Shown: piece by piece, positions 17,108 to 25,214 of the stretch | Numbering within the stretch: position 1 is the first letter of the stretch | How the letters are laid out: every line of letters begins with the position of its first letter | DNA from: CALNYS01 sp964639935 | GTDB lineage: Bacteria > Planctomycetota > Phycisphaerae > Phycisphaerales > UBA1924 | Assembly: GCA_964639935.1 (NCBI GenBank) | Contig: CAZXGT010000022.1 | Span: 1 to 26,657, forward strand | Length of the DNA: 26,657 nt | Direction: 5' to 3' | Notes under the pieces: model-generated | Seen by the model: only the letters and a program-made list of their open reading frames with translations | Databases searched by the model: none | Told to the model about the DNA's origin: nothing | Program-made: the position numbers and the translations under genes

Positions 17108-18148
17108 ATGACCGAGCGCCCGACATCCCGCTTCGCCTTCGATCGCTCGGCCCTGCTCTACGTCATCGTGACGTTCCTGCTTGGGATCGGCTCGCTGCAC
17201 TCCCAGAACAATCTGCTCTTCATCGCATTCGGGGTCGCGATCGGCGTGCTGCTCATTAACGGCGCGTACGCCCAGACCTCGCTGGCCAGCCTCCGCGTCG
17301 AGCGCTCGGCCCCACTCCGCGGCGAGGTCGACCGCCCGCTCTCGATCCGCTACACCGTGACGTCCCGCGCCCGCTGGCTCCCCGCCGCCGCCGTGCTCAT
17401 CGAAGAGGCGCCCGCCCGCGGCGCCCAGAGCGACTGGAGCGGCGCCGTCCGCGCCGCCGCCGCGACCGTCTCCCGCCGAGCCCCCGCTCTCGCCACCGCC
17501 TCGGCCATCCCCGCCCGCCGGGGCGAAACGACCCTCGATCGCATCGATGTCTCGAGCCGCTTCCCCTTCGGCGCCGTCAAGAAGACGCTTCGCTTCCGCC
17601 GCCCCGCGCGCGTCATCGTCCGCCCGCGGATCATCAATCCCGCCGGCGCCGCGCTGCGCGCCCTCACCGCCGCTCCCCGTCTGAGCCCCGCGTCGATCCC
17701 CCGCGCCGGAAGCGGCGAGGAGATCCTCGGGCTCCGCGAATACGCCGAGGGCGACGAGATGCGCAAGATCGCCTGGCGCTCCAGCGCCCGCTACGGACGA
17801 TGGGTCGTCCGTGAGCACGCGGCCCCCGCGACGCGATCGGTCATCCTCGAGCTCGTGCTCGATCCGGAGCTGCCCGAGGAGGCCAACGAGGAGGCGATCT
17901 CCCTGGCCGCCGGCGCCATCAAGCTCGCCTCGCGCCGCTCGATGCGGGTCGGCCTGCTCGACCCCCGCCGCGATCCCGGGGACGCCAAGATCCTCTGGAA
18001 GATCGACGCCGCCCTCGACGCCCTCGCCCTGGTCGATGTCGACGCGGCCCGCCCCGCGGGCGACGCCCGCGCGGCGCTGCGCGTCGAAGCCCACGCGACC
18101 GGGCCCCGGCTCAGGCCGGCGGCGCGACGCGCAGGGATGGCGTCATGA
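17108..18148 (+). CDS. DUF58 domain membrane protein
   Basis: 346 residues from ATG 17108. A TTG at 17063 would overlap the previous stop by 4 bases, as its neighbours do, and add 15 residues; neither start has a good ribosome site, so the start is open. Two membrane helices (about residues 12-52, ALLYVIVTFLLGIGSL and LLFIAFGVAIGVLLING) are followed by a beta-rich extracytoplasmic part. The DUF58 block then comes: SGEEILGLREYAEGDEMRKI, then WRSSARYGRWVVREH, and the vWA-like strand SVILELVLDPEL. DUF58 proteins normally work with a MoxR AAA+ ATPase and a transglutaminase-like membrane protein. The transglutaminase is the next gene (ATGA overlap), but no MoxR gene lies in this window. Function in envelope assembly or stress is inferred from that known linkage. 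Confidence 0.88.
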   Translation: MTERPTSRFAFDRSALLYVIVTFLLGIGSLHSQNNLLFIAFGVAIGVLLINGAYAQTSLASLRVERSAPLRGEVDRPLSIRYTVTSRARWLPAAAVLIEEAPARGAQSDWSGAVRAAAATVSRRAPALATASAIPARRGETTLDRIDVSSRFPFGAVKKTLRFRRPARVIVRPRIINPAGAALRALTAAPRLSPASIPRAGSGEEILGLREYAEGDEMRKIAWRSSARYGRWVVREHAAPATRSVILELVLDPELPEEANEEAISLAAGAIKLASRRSMRVGLLDPRRDPGDAKILWKIDAALDALALVDVDAARPAGDARAALRVEAHATGPRLRPAARRAGMAS

Positions 18149-20238
18149 CCGGCCCGGCCGGACAGAAGCTGCGCCGGTCCATCTTCTGGACCGTCGGCGC
18201 CTCCCTCGCCGCGCTCGCGGCGGCGGCGACCAACCCGCTCCTGCTCATCATCGCCATCCCCATCTGGGCGATGGCCCACCGCCGCATCAGGCATCCCGAG
18301 CAGATGCAGGCGAGCCGCGCCACGCTCGGCGCGCTCTCGCTGGTGATCTTCGCGCTCCTGCTCCTGAGCCTCTCGCTGGAGCCGCGCGAGTTCATCGAGG
18401 CGTTCTCGCTCGCCCTCGCCGGGCTGATCCTCGTCAAGCTCTTCGATCGCGTCACCGCACGGGATCAGGCCCTTCTCCTGTGCATGAGCACCTCACTCGT
18501 CGTCGGGGCCGCGCTGCTCTACAGCTCCGCCGTGATCGGCCTGCTGCTGGCGGTCTACCTCCTGCTCGCGCTGCGCACCGCCGCGCTCCTCCAGGTCGCC
18601 ATTGTCGAGGAGCGAGCCGGGCGGGCCGACCGCGGCGCGACCTGGCGACTCGTTCGACGCGGCGCGGTCGCCTCCGGCGCGGCCGTCGTCGCCGTGATGG
18701 TCGCCGTCTTCATCGTCATGCCCCGCGGGCTCATCTCCGCCCCGCCCGCCTTCTCGGGGCAGCCGACCGGCGCGCAGAACGTCTCCGGCTTCGACGATCA
18801 GATCGACCTCACGCAGACCGGGGAGATCCAGGAATCCTTCGAGCCCGTCATGGAGATCGACGTGCTCGAGGGAAGCTCGCTCCCGGTCCCGGGCGATCGC
18901 CTCTACCTCCGCGGCGCCGTGCTCGAGCAATACGCCGACGGCCTTCAACAGATGCGAACCCGGGAGTTCGGGCGCCTGCCCGCCGAGAACCGGGTCTTCA
19001 CCATGCTCGATCCGTCCTTCGAGCCGACGACGCGCCTGCGCATCAGGTTCCTCCGCGACGACCCGCCCACGCGCCTCTTCACCCTCGGCGTGCCCCACTC
19101 CATCAAGGTGACCGACGGCGCCGCCGTGCTCGAGGGCGACCGGGCCACCGGCGAGGTCCAGGTCGGGCAGGGCTTTGTGCGTGAGTACGTCCTCGCGGCC
19201 TCGCCGCTTTCGCGCGGCGACGCCGAGACGCCCCTGCTCGAGCCCGCGTTTCAAGACGGCTCGATCAAGGACTTCGCCGACGAGCTCCTCGCCGCCCAGG
19301 GCATCGAGCGCGATCCCGCCGAGAGGCATTCCGAGCAGGACGAACGCATCGTCCGCTTCTTCGAGCGTCACCTGAGGCAGAACTACGCCTACACGACGCG
19401 CCCTCCGCCCGTCGCGGCGGGCGCCGACCCCATCGAGGCGTTCCTCTTCGATCACCGCACGGGCCACTGCGAGCGATTCGCCACCGCTCTCGCGGCCATG
19501 ACGCGCGCCGTGGGCGTCGAGGCCCGCGTCGTCACCGGCTACCTCACCACCGAACGCGCCGGCGAGCGGCGGTTCATCGCCCGCGAGGCCCACGCCCACG
19601 CATGGGTCGAGGCCCACGTCGAGCCGGGCCTCTGGCTCCGGTTCGACGCCTCCCCGCCCGGCGGCGTCGCCGAGGCGCACCGCGTCCCAACCGGACCTCT
19701 CGCCGCGATGCAAACGGCATGGCGATGGGCCAACGATCTCTGGGTCCGCAACGTCGTGTCCTACGACCGCCGCGCGCAGACGGATCTCCTCGGCGCGCGA
19801 TACGACGCCGCGCTCGACCGGGCCCTCGGGAAACCGCCGACGATCACGTCCCTCGGCGGGCTCGCCGGGATCCTGCGTTCGCTCGCGATCGGCGTCGGCG
19901 TCTTCGCGCTCACCCTCCTGATCGGCGCCGCTGCCCCACGGCTGCGAAGGATCTGGGACGAGCGAGCCCGCGGGCCCGGCCGCGTTTCGACCCATCGCCA
20001 CGTGCGGCTCGCCGATCGGGCCCTCGCTCGCGCGGGATTCCCGCGCCACCCGAGCGTGCCCATGCGGGCCCACGCCGCCGCGATCCGGGGATCACACCGC
20101 GAGGGCGCCAGGGCTTACGACCGGCTCGCCCGACTGCACTACCAGGAGCGTTTCGGCGACTCGGGCGCGGCCAGCGAATCCCGCGCCGCCGAGCTCGTCG
20201 AGCGCCTCCGCCGGGCCCTGCGCGAGCGCTCCGCATGA
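18145..20238 (+). CDS. TgpA-like transglutaminase-domain membrane protein (DUF3488 + transglut_core)
   Basis: 697 residues. Six or seven membrane helices fill residues 13-192, a large periplasmic domain follows, and a last helix lies at about 577-597 before a cytoplasmic tail of about 100 residues. The cysteine-protease-like transglutaminase core has the full triad: Cys442 (TGHCERFA, in place of the common GFCEHFA), His485 (HAHAWVEA) and Asp501 (WLRFDASP). In Pseudomonas, TgpA is an essential inner-membrane protein with a periplasmic transglutaminase domain. The reaction here may be cross-linking or peptidase-like and is not known. The gene overlaps DUF58 upstream and the methyltransferase downstream, each by ATGA, which argues for a stoichiometric unit. 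Confidence 0.9.
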   Translation: MTGPAGQKLRRSIFWTVGASLAALAAAATNPLLLIIAIPIWAMAHRRIRHPEQMQASRATLGALSLVIFALLLLSLSLEPREFIEAFSLALAGLILVKLFDRVTARDQALLLCMSTSLVVGAALLYSSAVIGLLLAVYLLLALRTAALLQVAIVEERAGRADRGATWRLVRRGAVASGAAVVAVMVAVFIVMPRGLISAPPAFSGQPTGAQNVSGFDDQIDLTQTGEIQESFEPVMEIDVLEGSSLPVPGDRLYLRGAVLEQYADGLQQMRTREFGRLPAENRVFTMLDPSFEPTTRLRIRFLRDDPPTRLFTLGVPHSIKVTDGAAVLEGDRATGEVQVGQGFVREYVLAASPLSRGDAETPLLEPAFQDGSIKDFADELLAAQGIERDPAERHSEQDERIVRFFERHLRQNYAYTTRPPPVAAGADPIEAFLFDHRTGHCERFATALAAMTRAVGVEARVVTGYLTTERAGERRFIAREAHAHAWVEAHVEPGLWLRFDASPPGGVAEAHRVPTGPLAAMQTAWRWANDLWVRNVVSYDRRAQTDLLGARYDAALDRALGKPPTITSLGGLAGILRSLAIGVGVFALTLLIGAAAPRLRRIWDERARGPGRVSTHRHVRLADRALARAGFPRHPSVPMRAHAAAIRGSHREGARAYDRLARLHYQERFGDSGAASESRAAELVERLRRALRERSA

Positions 20239-20930
20239 CCGTTCGCGACGCCGATGAATGGTTCCCCCTGGAGCCCGACGAGCACGAGGCGCAGGTCCAC
20301 GCGACGCTCTCGCTGCTCGGGCCGGCGCCGAAGCGCGTGATCGATCTCGGCGCCGGGGGCGGACGGCTCGTCGCGCCGCTCGTCAGGGCGGGCCACGAGG
20401 TGCTGGCGATCGACGCCGACCCCGAGGCCGTTCGCGAGTGCGAACGCCTCGGCGCCCGCGCCCGCCGGGCGGATCTCCGCGACCCCGAGGCCCCGATCGG
20501 CTTTGGCGACGGCAAGCCGGCCGACGCCGCGATCCTTCTCGGTGGGACGCTCATGGAGTTCGTCGACCCTCTCGAGGCGGTCGCGCTGCTCCGGCGCGCG
20601 CGGGAGGTCGTGCGGCCGGCCGGGTGGATGGCGGTCGACGGCTCGCTCGTCGAGGTCTGGGACGACGTCGCGGACGGGGCGTGGGCGACGGGGGTGAGCG
20701 AGGACGGGCGCTGGCAGCTCATCTGGGCGCCGGGCGACTCGGTGGTCGCGCTGCGTCGCGACGGGCGGGTGGATCCTGAGGACTGGGAGATTCGCGACGA
20801 CGACCGGCTGCTCCGGCTCTGGTCGCGCGGCGATCTCGCGCTCCTGGCCGAAGCCAGCGGGTGGGGGGCGCCCGAACCGGTGGATTTCCGGACGCTCCTG
20901 CGGCTCGAGCGCCCCGCCGCCGCGAAGTGA
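20235..20930 (+). CDS. Class I SAM-dependent methyltransferase
   Basis: 231 residues. I use the ATG at 20235 in the ATGA overlap; a much longer frame upstream is only a shadow of the transglutaminase gene. Motif I is clear (KRVIDLGAGGGRLVAPLVRA), followed by motif II acidic residues (VLAIDADPEAVREC), the motif IV region (ADAAILLGGTLMEF) and the post-motif helix (LRRAREVVRPAGWMAVDG). This is the SAM-binding Rossmann fold of small-molecule, protein or RNA methyltransferases. The C-terminal third (WEIRDDDRLLRLWSRGDLA) does not name a substrate. Its position as the last gene of the scpB-DUF58-transglutaminase operon is its only functional hint. Confidence 0.82.
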   Translation: MTVRDADEWFPLEPDEHEAQVHATLSLLGPAPKRVIDLGAGGGRLVAPLVRAGHEVLAIDADPEAVRECERLGARARRADLRDPEAPIGFGDGKPADAAILLGGTLMEFVDPLEAVALLRRAREVVRPAGWMAVDGSLVEVWDDVADGAWATGVSEDGRWQLIWAPGDSVVALRRDGRVDPEDWEIRDDDRLLRLWSRGDLALLAEASGWGAPEPVDFRTLLRLERPAAAK

Positions 20931-20942
20931 GCGCGGGACCAC

Positions 20943-20965
20943 TCGCCCGGGCGTCAAGCGGGCGA
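20943..20965 (+). terminator. Hairpin after the methyltransferase, weak terminator candidate
   Basis: TCGCCCG (20943-20949) and CGGGCGA (20959-20965) form a perfect 7-bp stem with a 9-base loop, 13 bases after the stop. No T-tract follows. It may mark the operon end. Confidence 0.3.
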
Positions 20966-21031
20966 TCCAACGCGTCGATGTCGGACGGGAGCGGATGAAG
21001 TTCCGCCGCAGCAATCATTTGGAGGCGCCCC

Positions 21032-21925
21032 GTGCCCGCGACCCGTTCTCGAACCGAGCAGTGGCGACGAAGCCTGAGGCAGCTCTACGAGCGCGGCGGG
21101 AGCCTCGAGATCTCGATCGCGCGCCCGGGCGATGAGAAGCCGGAGGACGAATCCCGCGGCGTGGACATGATCTTCCGCTGCCGCGTCCTCGGCGTCACCG
21201 ACGAGGAGATCCTGCTTCAGCGGCCCATCACCCTCGGGCAGCCCGTGCCGATCACCGGCGGCGTGCGCCTCATCGGCGTGATCGCGATCGGGCAGAACCG
21301 CTGGATGTTCAAGACCGCCTGCCTCGGCCCGGTGCAGGTCGATCGCGGCGGGCAGCGGCTCGACGCCCTGAGGATCGAGGCGCCGAAGAAGGTGGAGCGC
21401 TGCCAGCGCCGCTCCTTCTACCGCGTGAGCACCACGGGGCTTGTGCTTCCCAAGGTGCAGGCGCGCACGCTGCTCGAGCCGGCGAGCGCCGTCGCGGCCG
21501 AATCGGCGATCCAGACGCGCATCGAGATGCTGCGCGAGGGGCAGGTCGCCGGGTTCGTGGGCGAGGGCGGCCCGGCGATGATCGATCCCAAATGCGGCCC
21601 GGCCTTCGCGGCGACGCTGATGAACATCGGCGGGGGCGGCGCGGGGCTTCTGCTCCAGCCCGAGGAGGCCGAGGACCTCTCGCGTTCCAAGCCGCTGTGG
21701 CTGATGATCGATCTGGCCCCGCACGTCCCGGCGCCGCTCGGCGTGGTGGCACGCGCGGCGCACACGCACATCGACAGCCAGCGCCGCCTCTACGCGGGCG
21801 TGGCGTTCGATTTCGGGCATCACCAGGCGTATCGCCAGTTCGTGACCGACACGATCTGCCGGTACGTTCAGGACGTGCAGCGCGACCAGATCAAGGCGCA
21901 GAACGAGGTCAACTCCTCCGCCTGA
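21032..21925 (+). CDS. PilZ/YcgR-like protein with a degenerate c-di-GMP motif
   Basis: 297 residues. The GTG start has GGAGG 6 bases upstream. The N-terminal 110 residues resemble the YcgR/PilZN flagellar-brake barrel (ILLQRPITLGQPVPITGGVR, then NRWMFKTACLGPV). The PilZ domain begins at VERCQRRSFYRVST with an intact RxxxR (Arg127-Arg131). The second motif, usually (D/N)xSxxG, reads Asn198-Ile-Gly-Gly-Gly-Gly203: the Ser is Gly. The two motifs are 66 residues apart, so about 45 residues (TLLEPASAVAAES and after) are inserted in a normally short loop. The known role of the family is to bind c-di-GMP and control motility, attachment or secretion. Whether this one binds it is uncertain. No flagellar genes are near. 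Confidence 0.68.
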   Translation: MPATRSRTEQWRRSLRQLYERGGSLEISIARPGDEKPEDESRGVDMIFRCRVLGVTDEEILLQRPITLGQPVPITGGVRLIGVIAIGQNRWMFKTACLGPVQVDRGGQRLDALRIEAPKKVERCQRRSFYRVSTTGLVLPKVQARTLLEPASAVAAESAIQTRIEMLREGQVAGFVGEGGPAMIDPKCGPAFAATLMNIGGGGAGLLLQPEEAEDLSRSKPLWLMIDLAPHVPAPLGVVARAAHTHIDSQRRLYAGVAFDFGHHQAYRQFVTDTICRYVQDVQRDQIKAQNEVNSSA

Positions 21926-21940
21926 TCGGTTGTTGCCGGC

Positions 21941-22336
21941 TCACATCCCGAGGCGCTCCTCGATGCGCGAGACCACCGCCCGCGAGCGTGTCTCGTCGCC
22001 GAAGGGGCCGTCGGAGATCATGACGCGGATCTCGGTGAGCGAGTCGCCCTTGCGCTCGAGGCGGATGCGCCGGACGTTGTCGGCGGCCCCGCGGGCGCGG
22101 ATGACGCCGTCGAAGGCGTCGACCGCGGACTCCTCGATCGCCCAGCCCATGTCCTCGGCGACCACGTCCTCGGCGGCCTCGTGGACCCTGTCGATCGGGT
22201 AGGGCACGGTCGCGATGAGTTCGTTGACGCGGAACTCGTAGTCGGTGCCCTCGGCGGTCGAGCCGGAGGCGCAGCCGGTGAGAAGGGCGGGGGCGGCCAG
22301 AGCGACGGCGGCGACGAGCGCGATGAAGAGCTTCAC
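21941..22336 (-). CDS. DUF3568-like small lipoprotein
   Basis: 131 residues from a GTG with AGGAG 8 bases upstream. The signal peptide (MKLFIALVAAVALAAPALLTGC) ends in lipobox LTGC, Cys22. The mature part is one compact alpha/beta domain: YEFRVNELIATVPYPIDRVH, then AAEDVVAEDMGWAIEES, then strands with RIRLERKGDSLTEIRVMIS. This pattern of a helix followed by residue-level stress or charge strands resembles the DUF3568 family of planctomycete and proteobacterial lipoproteins, whose function is unknown. It lies 51 bases downstream of the pseudopilin-like gene on the same strand and only 15 bases from the converging PilZ-like gene. Confidence 0.68.
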   Translation of the reverse strand: MKLFIALVAAVALAAPALLTGCASGSTAEGTDYEFRVNELIATVPYPIDRVHEAAEDVVAEDMGWAIEESAVDAFDGVIRARGAADNVRRIRLERKGDSLTEIRVMISDGPFGDETRSRAVVSRIEERLGM

Positions 22337-22387
22337 GATCAGGCTCCTGTTGAATCGGGGGTTTGATGCTGCGATAGAGGATTCAGC

Positions 22388-23422
22388 CTACCAGAGGATC
22401 TCGCCCTCGGTGTGGGTCTCGGAGGCGGCGGGCGTGGCGCGGAAGCCCGTGAACTCGCTCCCGGAGGGGTACCAGGGGACCGCGCTGGCCTTGGACTCGT
22501 GCTCGGTGAGCATCAGGAAGGAGCCGTCGAAGCGAAGCGTCCCCATCGCCCCGCGGTGGCGGTAGGAGAGGTCGCGGTTGTGCTGGGGAGCGCCGGCGTC
22601 GATCGCCGGGCGACCGCCTCGCTCAGCGGCGCTGGCGAGGTAGCGGCTCACGCCGTAGGCGGTGGAGGCGACATAGATCGGCCCGCTCGAGGTGAAGGAG
22701 CTGAAGTAGTCGGGGGCGACGGAGACGTCGAAGTCGAGGAGCCCCGTGCCGCCGACGTAGCGCGTGCCGTCGGCCAGAAAGATCTTCTGCGCGGGCTGTT
22801 TGCCGATCTTCTCGAGTCGCGGCTGATAGCCGACGGGCGTGACAACGGGGCCCTGCCACCCGTAGTGCAGCCCGCGGATGGGTCCGCCCGCGCGGGGCCC
22901 GTAGAGGTGAAAGGCGGCGGGCGAGAGGTAGCTGATCTGTGTGAAGCCTCGCTGCTCGTGGATGGTCTGGAAGTCGCCGATGTCGGGCGCCCATCCCCAG
23001 AGCGCGTCGTTGACGTGGCGGGCCTCGGGGCAGGCGAAGCGATCGAAGAGCTGGGCGGTGCGCTCGGCGCGGTTTGGCGAGAGATCGGCGGCGGCGCCGA
23101 GGGCGGGGCTCATCCAGTCGAAGCTGGTGGTGGGGGAGGAGGCGCGGGTGTTCCCGAGGAGATTCTGCTGGGCGAAGATGTCGCCGTGAACGTGGCCCGA
23201 TGTGTTGACGCCCGGGAGCTCGTCGTCGTGCTCCATCGACCAGGCGATGACGCTCAGGAAGAGCTGGTTCTGCATGGCGGCGCAGCCGGCTTCGCGCGCC
23301 GACGACCGGGCCGACGAGAGCGCTGGCGCGAGGATGCCCAGGAGCGTCGCGAGCGCGGCGAGCACGACGAGAAGCTCCACGAGCGTCACGCCCCGCCGGA
23401 TCGTGTGTTCAGTGCTGCCCAT
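22388..23422 (-). CDS. Type IV pilin/pseudopilin-like protein with H-X9-DG motif
   Basis: 344 residues. A short leader ends RRG, then VTLVELLVVLAALATLLGIL: the prepilin peptidase cuts after Gly11. The usual Phe at +1 is Val, and the essential Glu5 is present. The helix continues into a large domain with two cysteines (AGCAAM, FACPEA). Near the C-terminus His-RGAMGTLRF-AspGly is an exact H-X9-DG motif, a feature of the very large pseudopilin-like (DUF1559-related) families of planctomycetes and related phyla. These proteins are thought to assemble with type II secretion or type IV pilus machinery, but most copies have no known role. The ATG has no clear ribosome site. The gene is divergent from the aldolase, with a 120-bp shared upstream region in which I see no convincing promoter. 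Confidence 0.85.
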   Translation of the reverse strand: MGSTEHTIRRGVTLVELLVVLAALATLLGILAPALSSARSSAREAGCAAMQNQLFLSVIAWSMEHDDELPGVNTSGHVHGDIFAQQNLLGNTRASSPTTSFDWMSPALGAAADLSPNRAERTAQLFDRFACPEARHVNDALWGWAPDIGDFQTIHEQRGFTQISYLSPAAFHLYGPRAGGPIRGLHYGWQGPVVTPVGYQPRLEKIGKQPAQKIFLADGTRYVGGTGLLDFDVSVAPDYFSSFTSSGPIYVASTAYGVSRYLASAAERGGRPAIDAGAPQHNRDLSYRHRGAMGTLRFDGSFLMLTEHESKASAVPWYPSGSEFTGFRATPAASETHTEGEILW

Positions 23423-23542
23423 CCCGGTGGTTTACCGCACACCGCCAGAACATCGGAGCGAAAGTTGGGGGATCTGCGGGACACGTCAGTCGGCGCGGCT
23501 CGCTACCATCGCGCTCATCACCCCGAAGCGGAGACCCACGCG

Positions 23543-24571
23543 ATGCTCATGACCACCAAGCCCATGTACGACCTCGCCTACGAGGGCGGCTTCGGCGTCG
23601 GCGCCTTCAACGTCAACAACATGGAGATCACGCAGGGCATCATCGAGGCGTGCGCCGCGGAAAAGGCGCCCGTGATACTCCAGATCTCCAAGGGCGCCCG
23701 GAGCTACGCGAACATCCGATTCCTGCGGAAGATCATCGACGCGTGCGTGGAGGAATACCCAGAGGTTCCGATCGCGATTCACTGCGATCACGGCGACACG
23801 ATCGAGCTCATCAGGGCGTGCATCGACGACGGCTACACATCCGTGATGATCGACGGCTCGCATCATCCCTACGACGAGAACGTGGCGATCACCAGGGAGG
23901 CGACGGAGATCGCGCACGCCGCGGGCGTGGTGGTTGAGGCGGAGCTCGGGATGCTCGGCGGGATCGAGGAGGACGTGGTCGGCCTGGACGCCGCGGAGTA
24001 TCAGAAGAACATCGAGAAGTTCCTGACCAACCCGCAAGAGGCGAAGGACTTCTGGGAGAAGACGGGGATCGACTCGCTCGCGGTGGCGATCGGAACGAGC
24101 CACGGGGCGTACAAGTTCGTCAACGAACCGACGCTCGCCTTCGACCGCATCGAGGCGATCATGAAGACCTGCCCGGGCCTCCCGCTCGTGATGCACGGCT
24201 CCTCGAGCGTGCCGAAGGAGCTGGTGAAGGTGATCAACGATCACGGCGGGAACCTGCCCAACGCGATGGGCGTGCCCGAGGATCAGATCGCCCGCGCGGT
24301 GCGCACCTACGGGGTCTGCAAGGTGAACATCGATACGGACCTGCGTCTGGCGATGACCGCGAGCATCCGCGAGGTGTTCGCGGAGAAGCCCGAGGAGTTC
24401 GACCCGCGGAAGTACCTGGGCCCGGCGCGGGACCGCATCCGCGAGATGGTGGTCGGGAAGCTCGAGATGCTCAACTGCCGGGGCAGGGCGCCGGAGGTCG
24501 TGGAGCGGTGGAAGTCCCTCGGCGAGCCGATGCCGGGCTACTACTCGGGGCAGGGCGCGGCGGCGGTCTGA
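23543..24571 (+). CDS. fba: Fructose-1,6-bisphosphate aldolase, class II
   Basis: 342 residues of cytoplasmic zinc aldolase, which reversibly splits fructose 1,6-bisphosphate into glyceraldehyde 3-phosphate and dihydroxyacetone phosphate in glycolysis and gluconeogenesis. ATG 23543 has GGAG 9 bases upstream; a second ATG lies two codons on. The open frame far upstream is antisense to the pseudopilin gene and is not coding. Visible active-site pieces are Asp82 and zinc ligand His83 (AIHCDHGDT), His187 (AIGTSHGAYKF), His218 (VMHGSSSVPKE), the phosphate loop and NIDTDLRLA. The EAELGMLGG segment supplies the Glu. The long insert after GLDAAEYQ and the length place it with the Thermus/Helicobacter-like class IIB group. 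The bidirectional terminator follows 40 bases after the stop. Confidence 0.96.
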   Translation: MLMTTKPMYDLAYEGGFGVGAFNVNNMEITQGIIEACAAEKAPVILQISKGARSYANIRFLRKIIDACVEEYPEVPIAIHCDHGDTIELIRACIDDGYTSVMIDGSHHPYDENVAITREATEIAHAAGVVVEAELGMLGGIEEDVVGLDAAEYQKNIEKFLTNPQEAKDFWEKTGIDSLAVAIGTSHGAYKFVNEPTLAFDRIEAIMKTCPGLPLVMHGSSSVPKELVKVINDHGGNLPNAMGVPEDQIARAVRTYGVCKVNIDTDLRLAMTASIREVFAEKPEEFDPRKYLGPARDRIREMVVGKLEMLNCRGRAPEVVERWKSLGEPMPGYYSGQGAAAV

Positions 24572-24610
24572 CCGACTGGCCCAAGCGAGGCCCGAGTCGG
24601 GAAACAACAG

Positions 24611-24638
24611 ACGCCGCGGGCTCGGTGGCTCGCGGCGT
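24611..24638. terminator. Bidirectional intrinsic terminator between fba and the HU gene
   Basis: ACGCCGCG (24611-24618) and CGCGGCGT (24631-24638) pair perfectly, extended by GGC/GCT (one G-T) around a TCGGTG loop: an 11-bp stem. The + side continues TTCTTC and the - side CTGTTGTTT, so it can serve both converging genes. Confidence 0.7.
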
Positions 24639-24668
24639 TCTTCGTGGGCGGGGCCTGAAGGAGCGGGC

Positions 24669-25037
24669 TCAGCGGTCGGAGCGGGAGCCGGCGGGGCTGT
24701 GGTTGCTCGCGGGGCTCGTCTTGCGGACGGTGACCTCGGGCGAGGGCTCGTCGAGGGCTTCGACGGATTCTTTCATCAGTCGCCCGACCTTGAACTTGAC
24801 GACGTGCTTGGCGGGCACGTGCACGCGCTCGAGCGTCTTGGGGTTCTGCGCGGTGCGGGCGGCTCGCTCCTTGACCTCAAAGACGCCGAAGTCGCGAAAC
24901 TCCAGACGGTTGCCCTTACCGAGCTCGTCGATGATCGAGTCGAGAAACTGCTGGACCGTATCTTTGACCGTGACGCGTTTCTGGCCGGTGGCTTCTGCGA
25001 TCTGGTCGATGAGATCCTTCTTTGTGACGGTCGCCAT
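24669..25037 (-). CDS. HU/IHF family DNA-binding protein
   Basis: 122 residues from ATG 25037; the frame is open further upstream, but MATVTKKDLIDQIAEATGQK is the standard HU start. The two-helix dimer body is followed by the core beta-sheet (NRLEFRDFGVFEVKERAAR), the arm with its intercalating Pro (QNPKTLERVHVP) and the last helix (VKFKVGRLMKESVE). The last 28 or so residues, after EALDE, are an extra Ser/Pro/Arg-rich tail not found in E. coli HU. HU proteins bend and compact nucleoid DNA as dimers. Sequence alone does not separate HU from IHF-like members. A strong promoter and a roughly 100-nt leader with a hairpin lie upstream, and the shared terminator lies 30 bases after the stop. Confidence 0.93.
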   Translation of the reverse strand: MATVTKKDLIDQIAEATGQKRVTVKDTVQQFLDSIIDELGKGNRLEFRDFGVFEVKERAARTAQNPKTLERVHVPAKHVVKFKVGRLMKESVEALDEPSPEVTVRKTSPASNHSPAGSRSDR

Positions 25038-25114
25038 ACTGATTGCCCCCAGGGAGCTCACGCCCCATAACGGCCCAGTGTAGGGCGATCCGGAGGGGGC
25101 GACGTCGATCTCGT

Positions 25115-25136
25115 GCGTCTGACTGCCCTCAGACGC
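25115..25136 (-). promoter_or_regulatory. Perfect hairpin at the 5' end of the HU mRNA leader
   Basis: GCGTCTGA (25115-25122) and TCAGACGC (25129-25136) form an 8-bp perfect stem with a 6-base loop. It begins about 5 nt after the predicted transcription start. No T-tract follows on the minus strand, so an RNA-stabilising or regulator-binding role is likelier than attenuation. Confidence 0.5.
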
Positions 25137-25147
25137 TTTCATCTTGC

Positions 25148-25176
25148 AGTATGGGAAGTTGCCCTACCCCGGTCAA
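25148..25176 (-). promoter_or_regulatory. Sigma70-type promoter of the HU gene
   Basis: On the minus strand TTGACC (25176-25171) and CATACT (25153-25148) are separated by exactly 17 bases. This is the best -35/-10 pair I found in the window. Predicted start is near 25141, giving a leader of about 104 nt. Confidence 0.72.
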
Positions 25177-25214
25177 CAACGACTTCGGCGCGAGGGCGGC
25201 GCCTTTGGGACACG

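Noticed and set aside
22412..23542. Upstream extension of the aldolase frame by 377 codons
   Set aside because: It is antisense to the pseudopilin gene and looks non-coding; the aldolase family begins at the ATG at 23543.
23423..23542. TACCAT (23504-23509) as the fba promoter
   Set aside because: No acceptable -35 at 16-18 bases; it stays below the level I would list as a feature.
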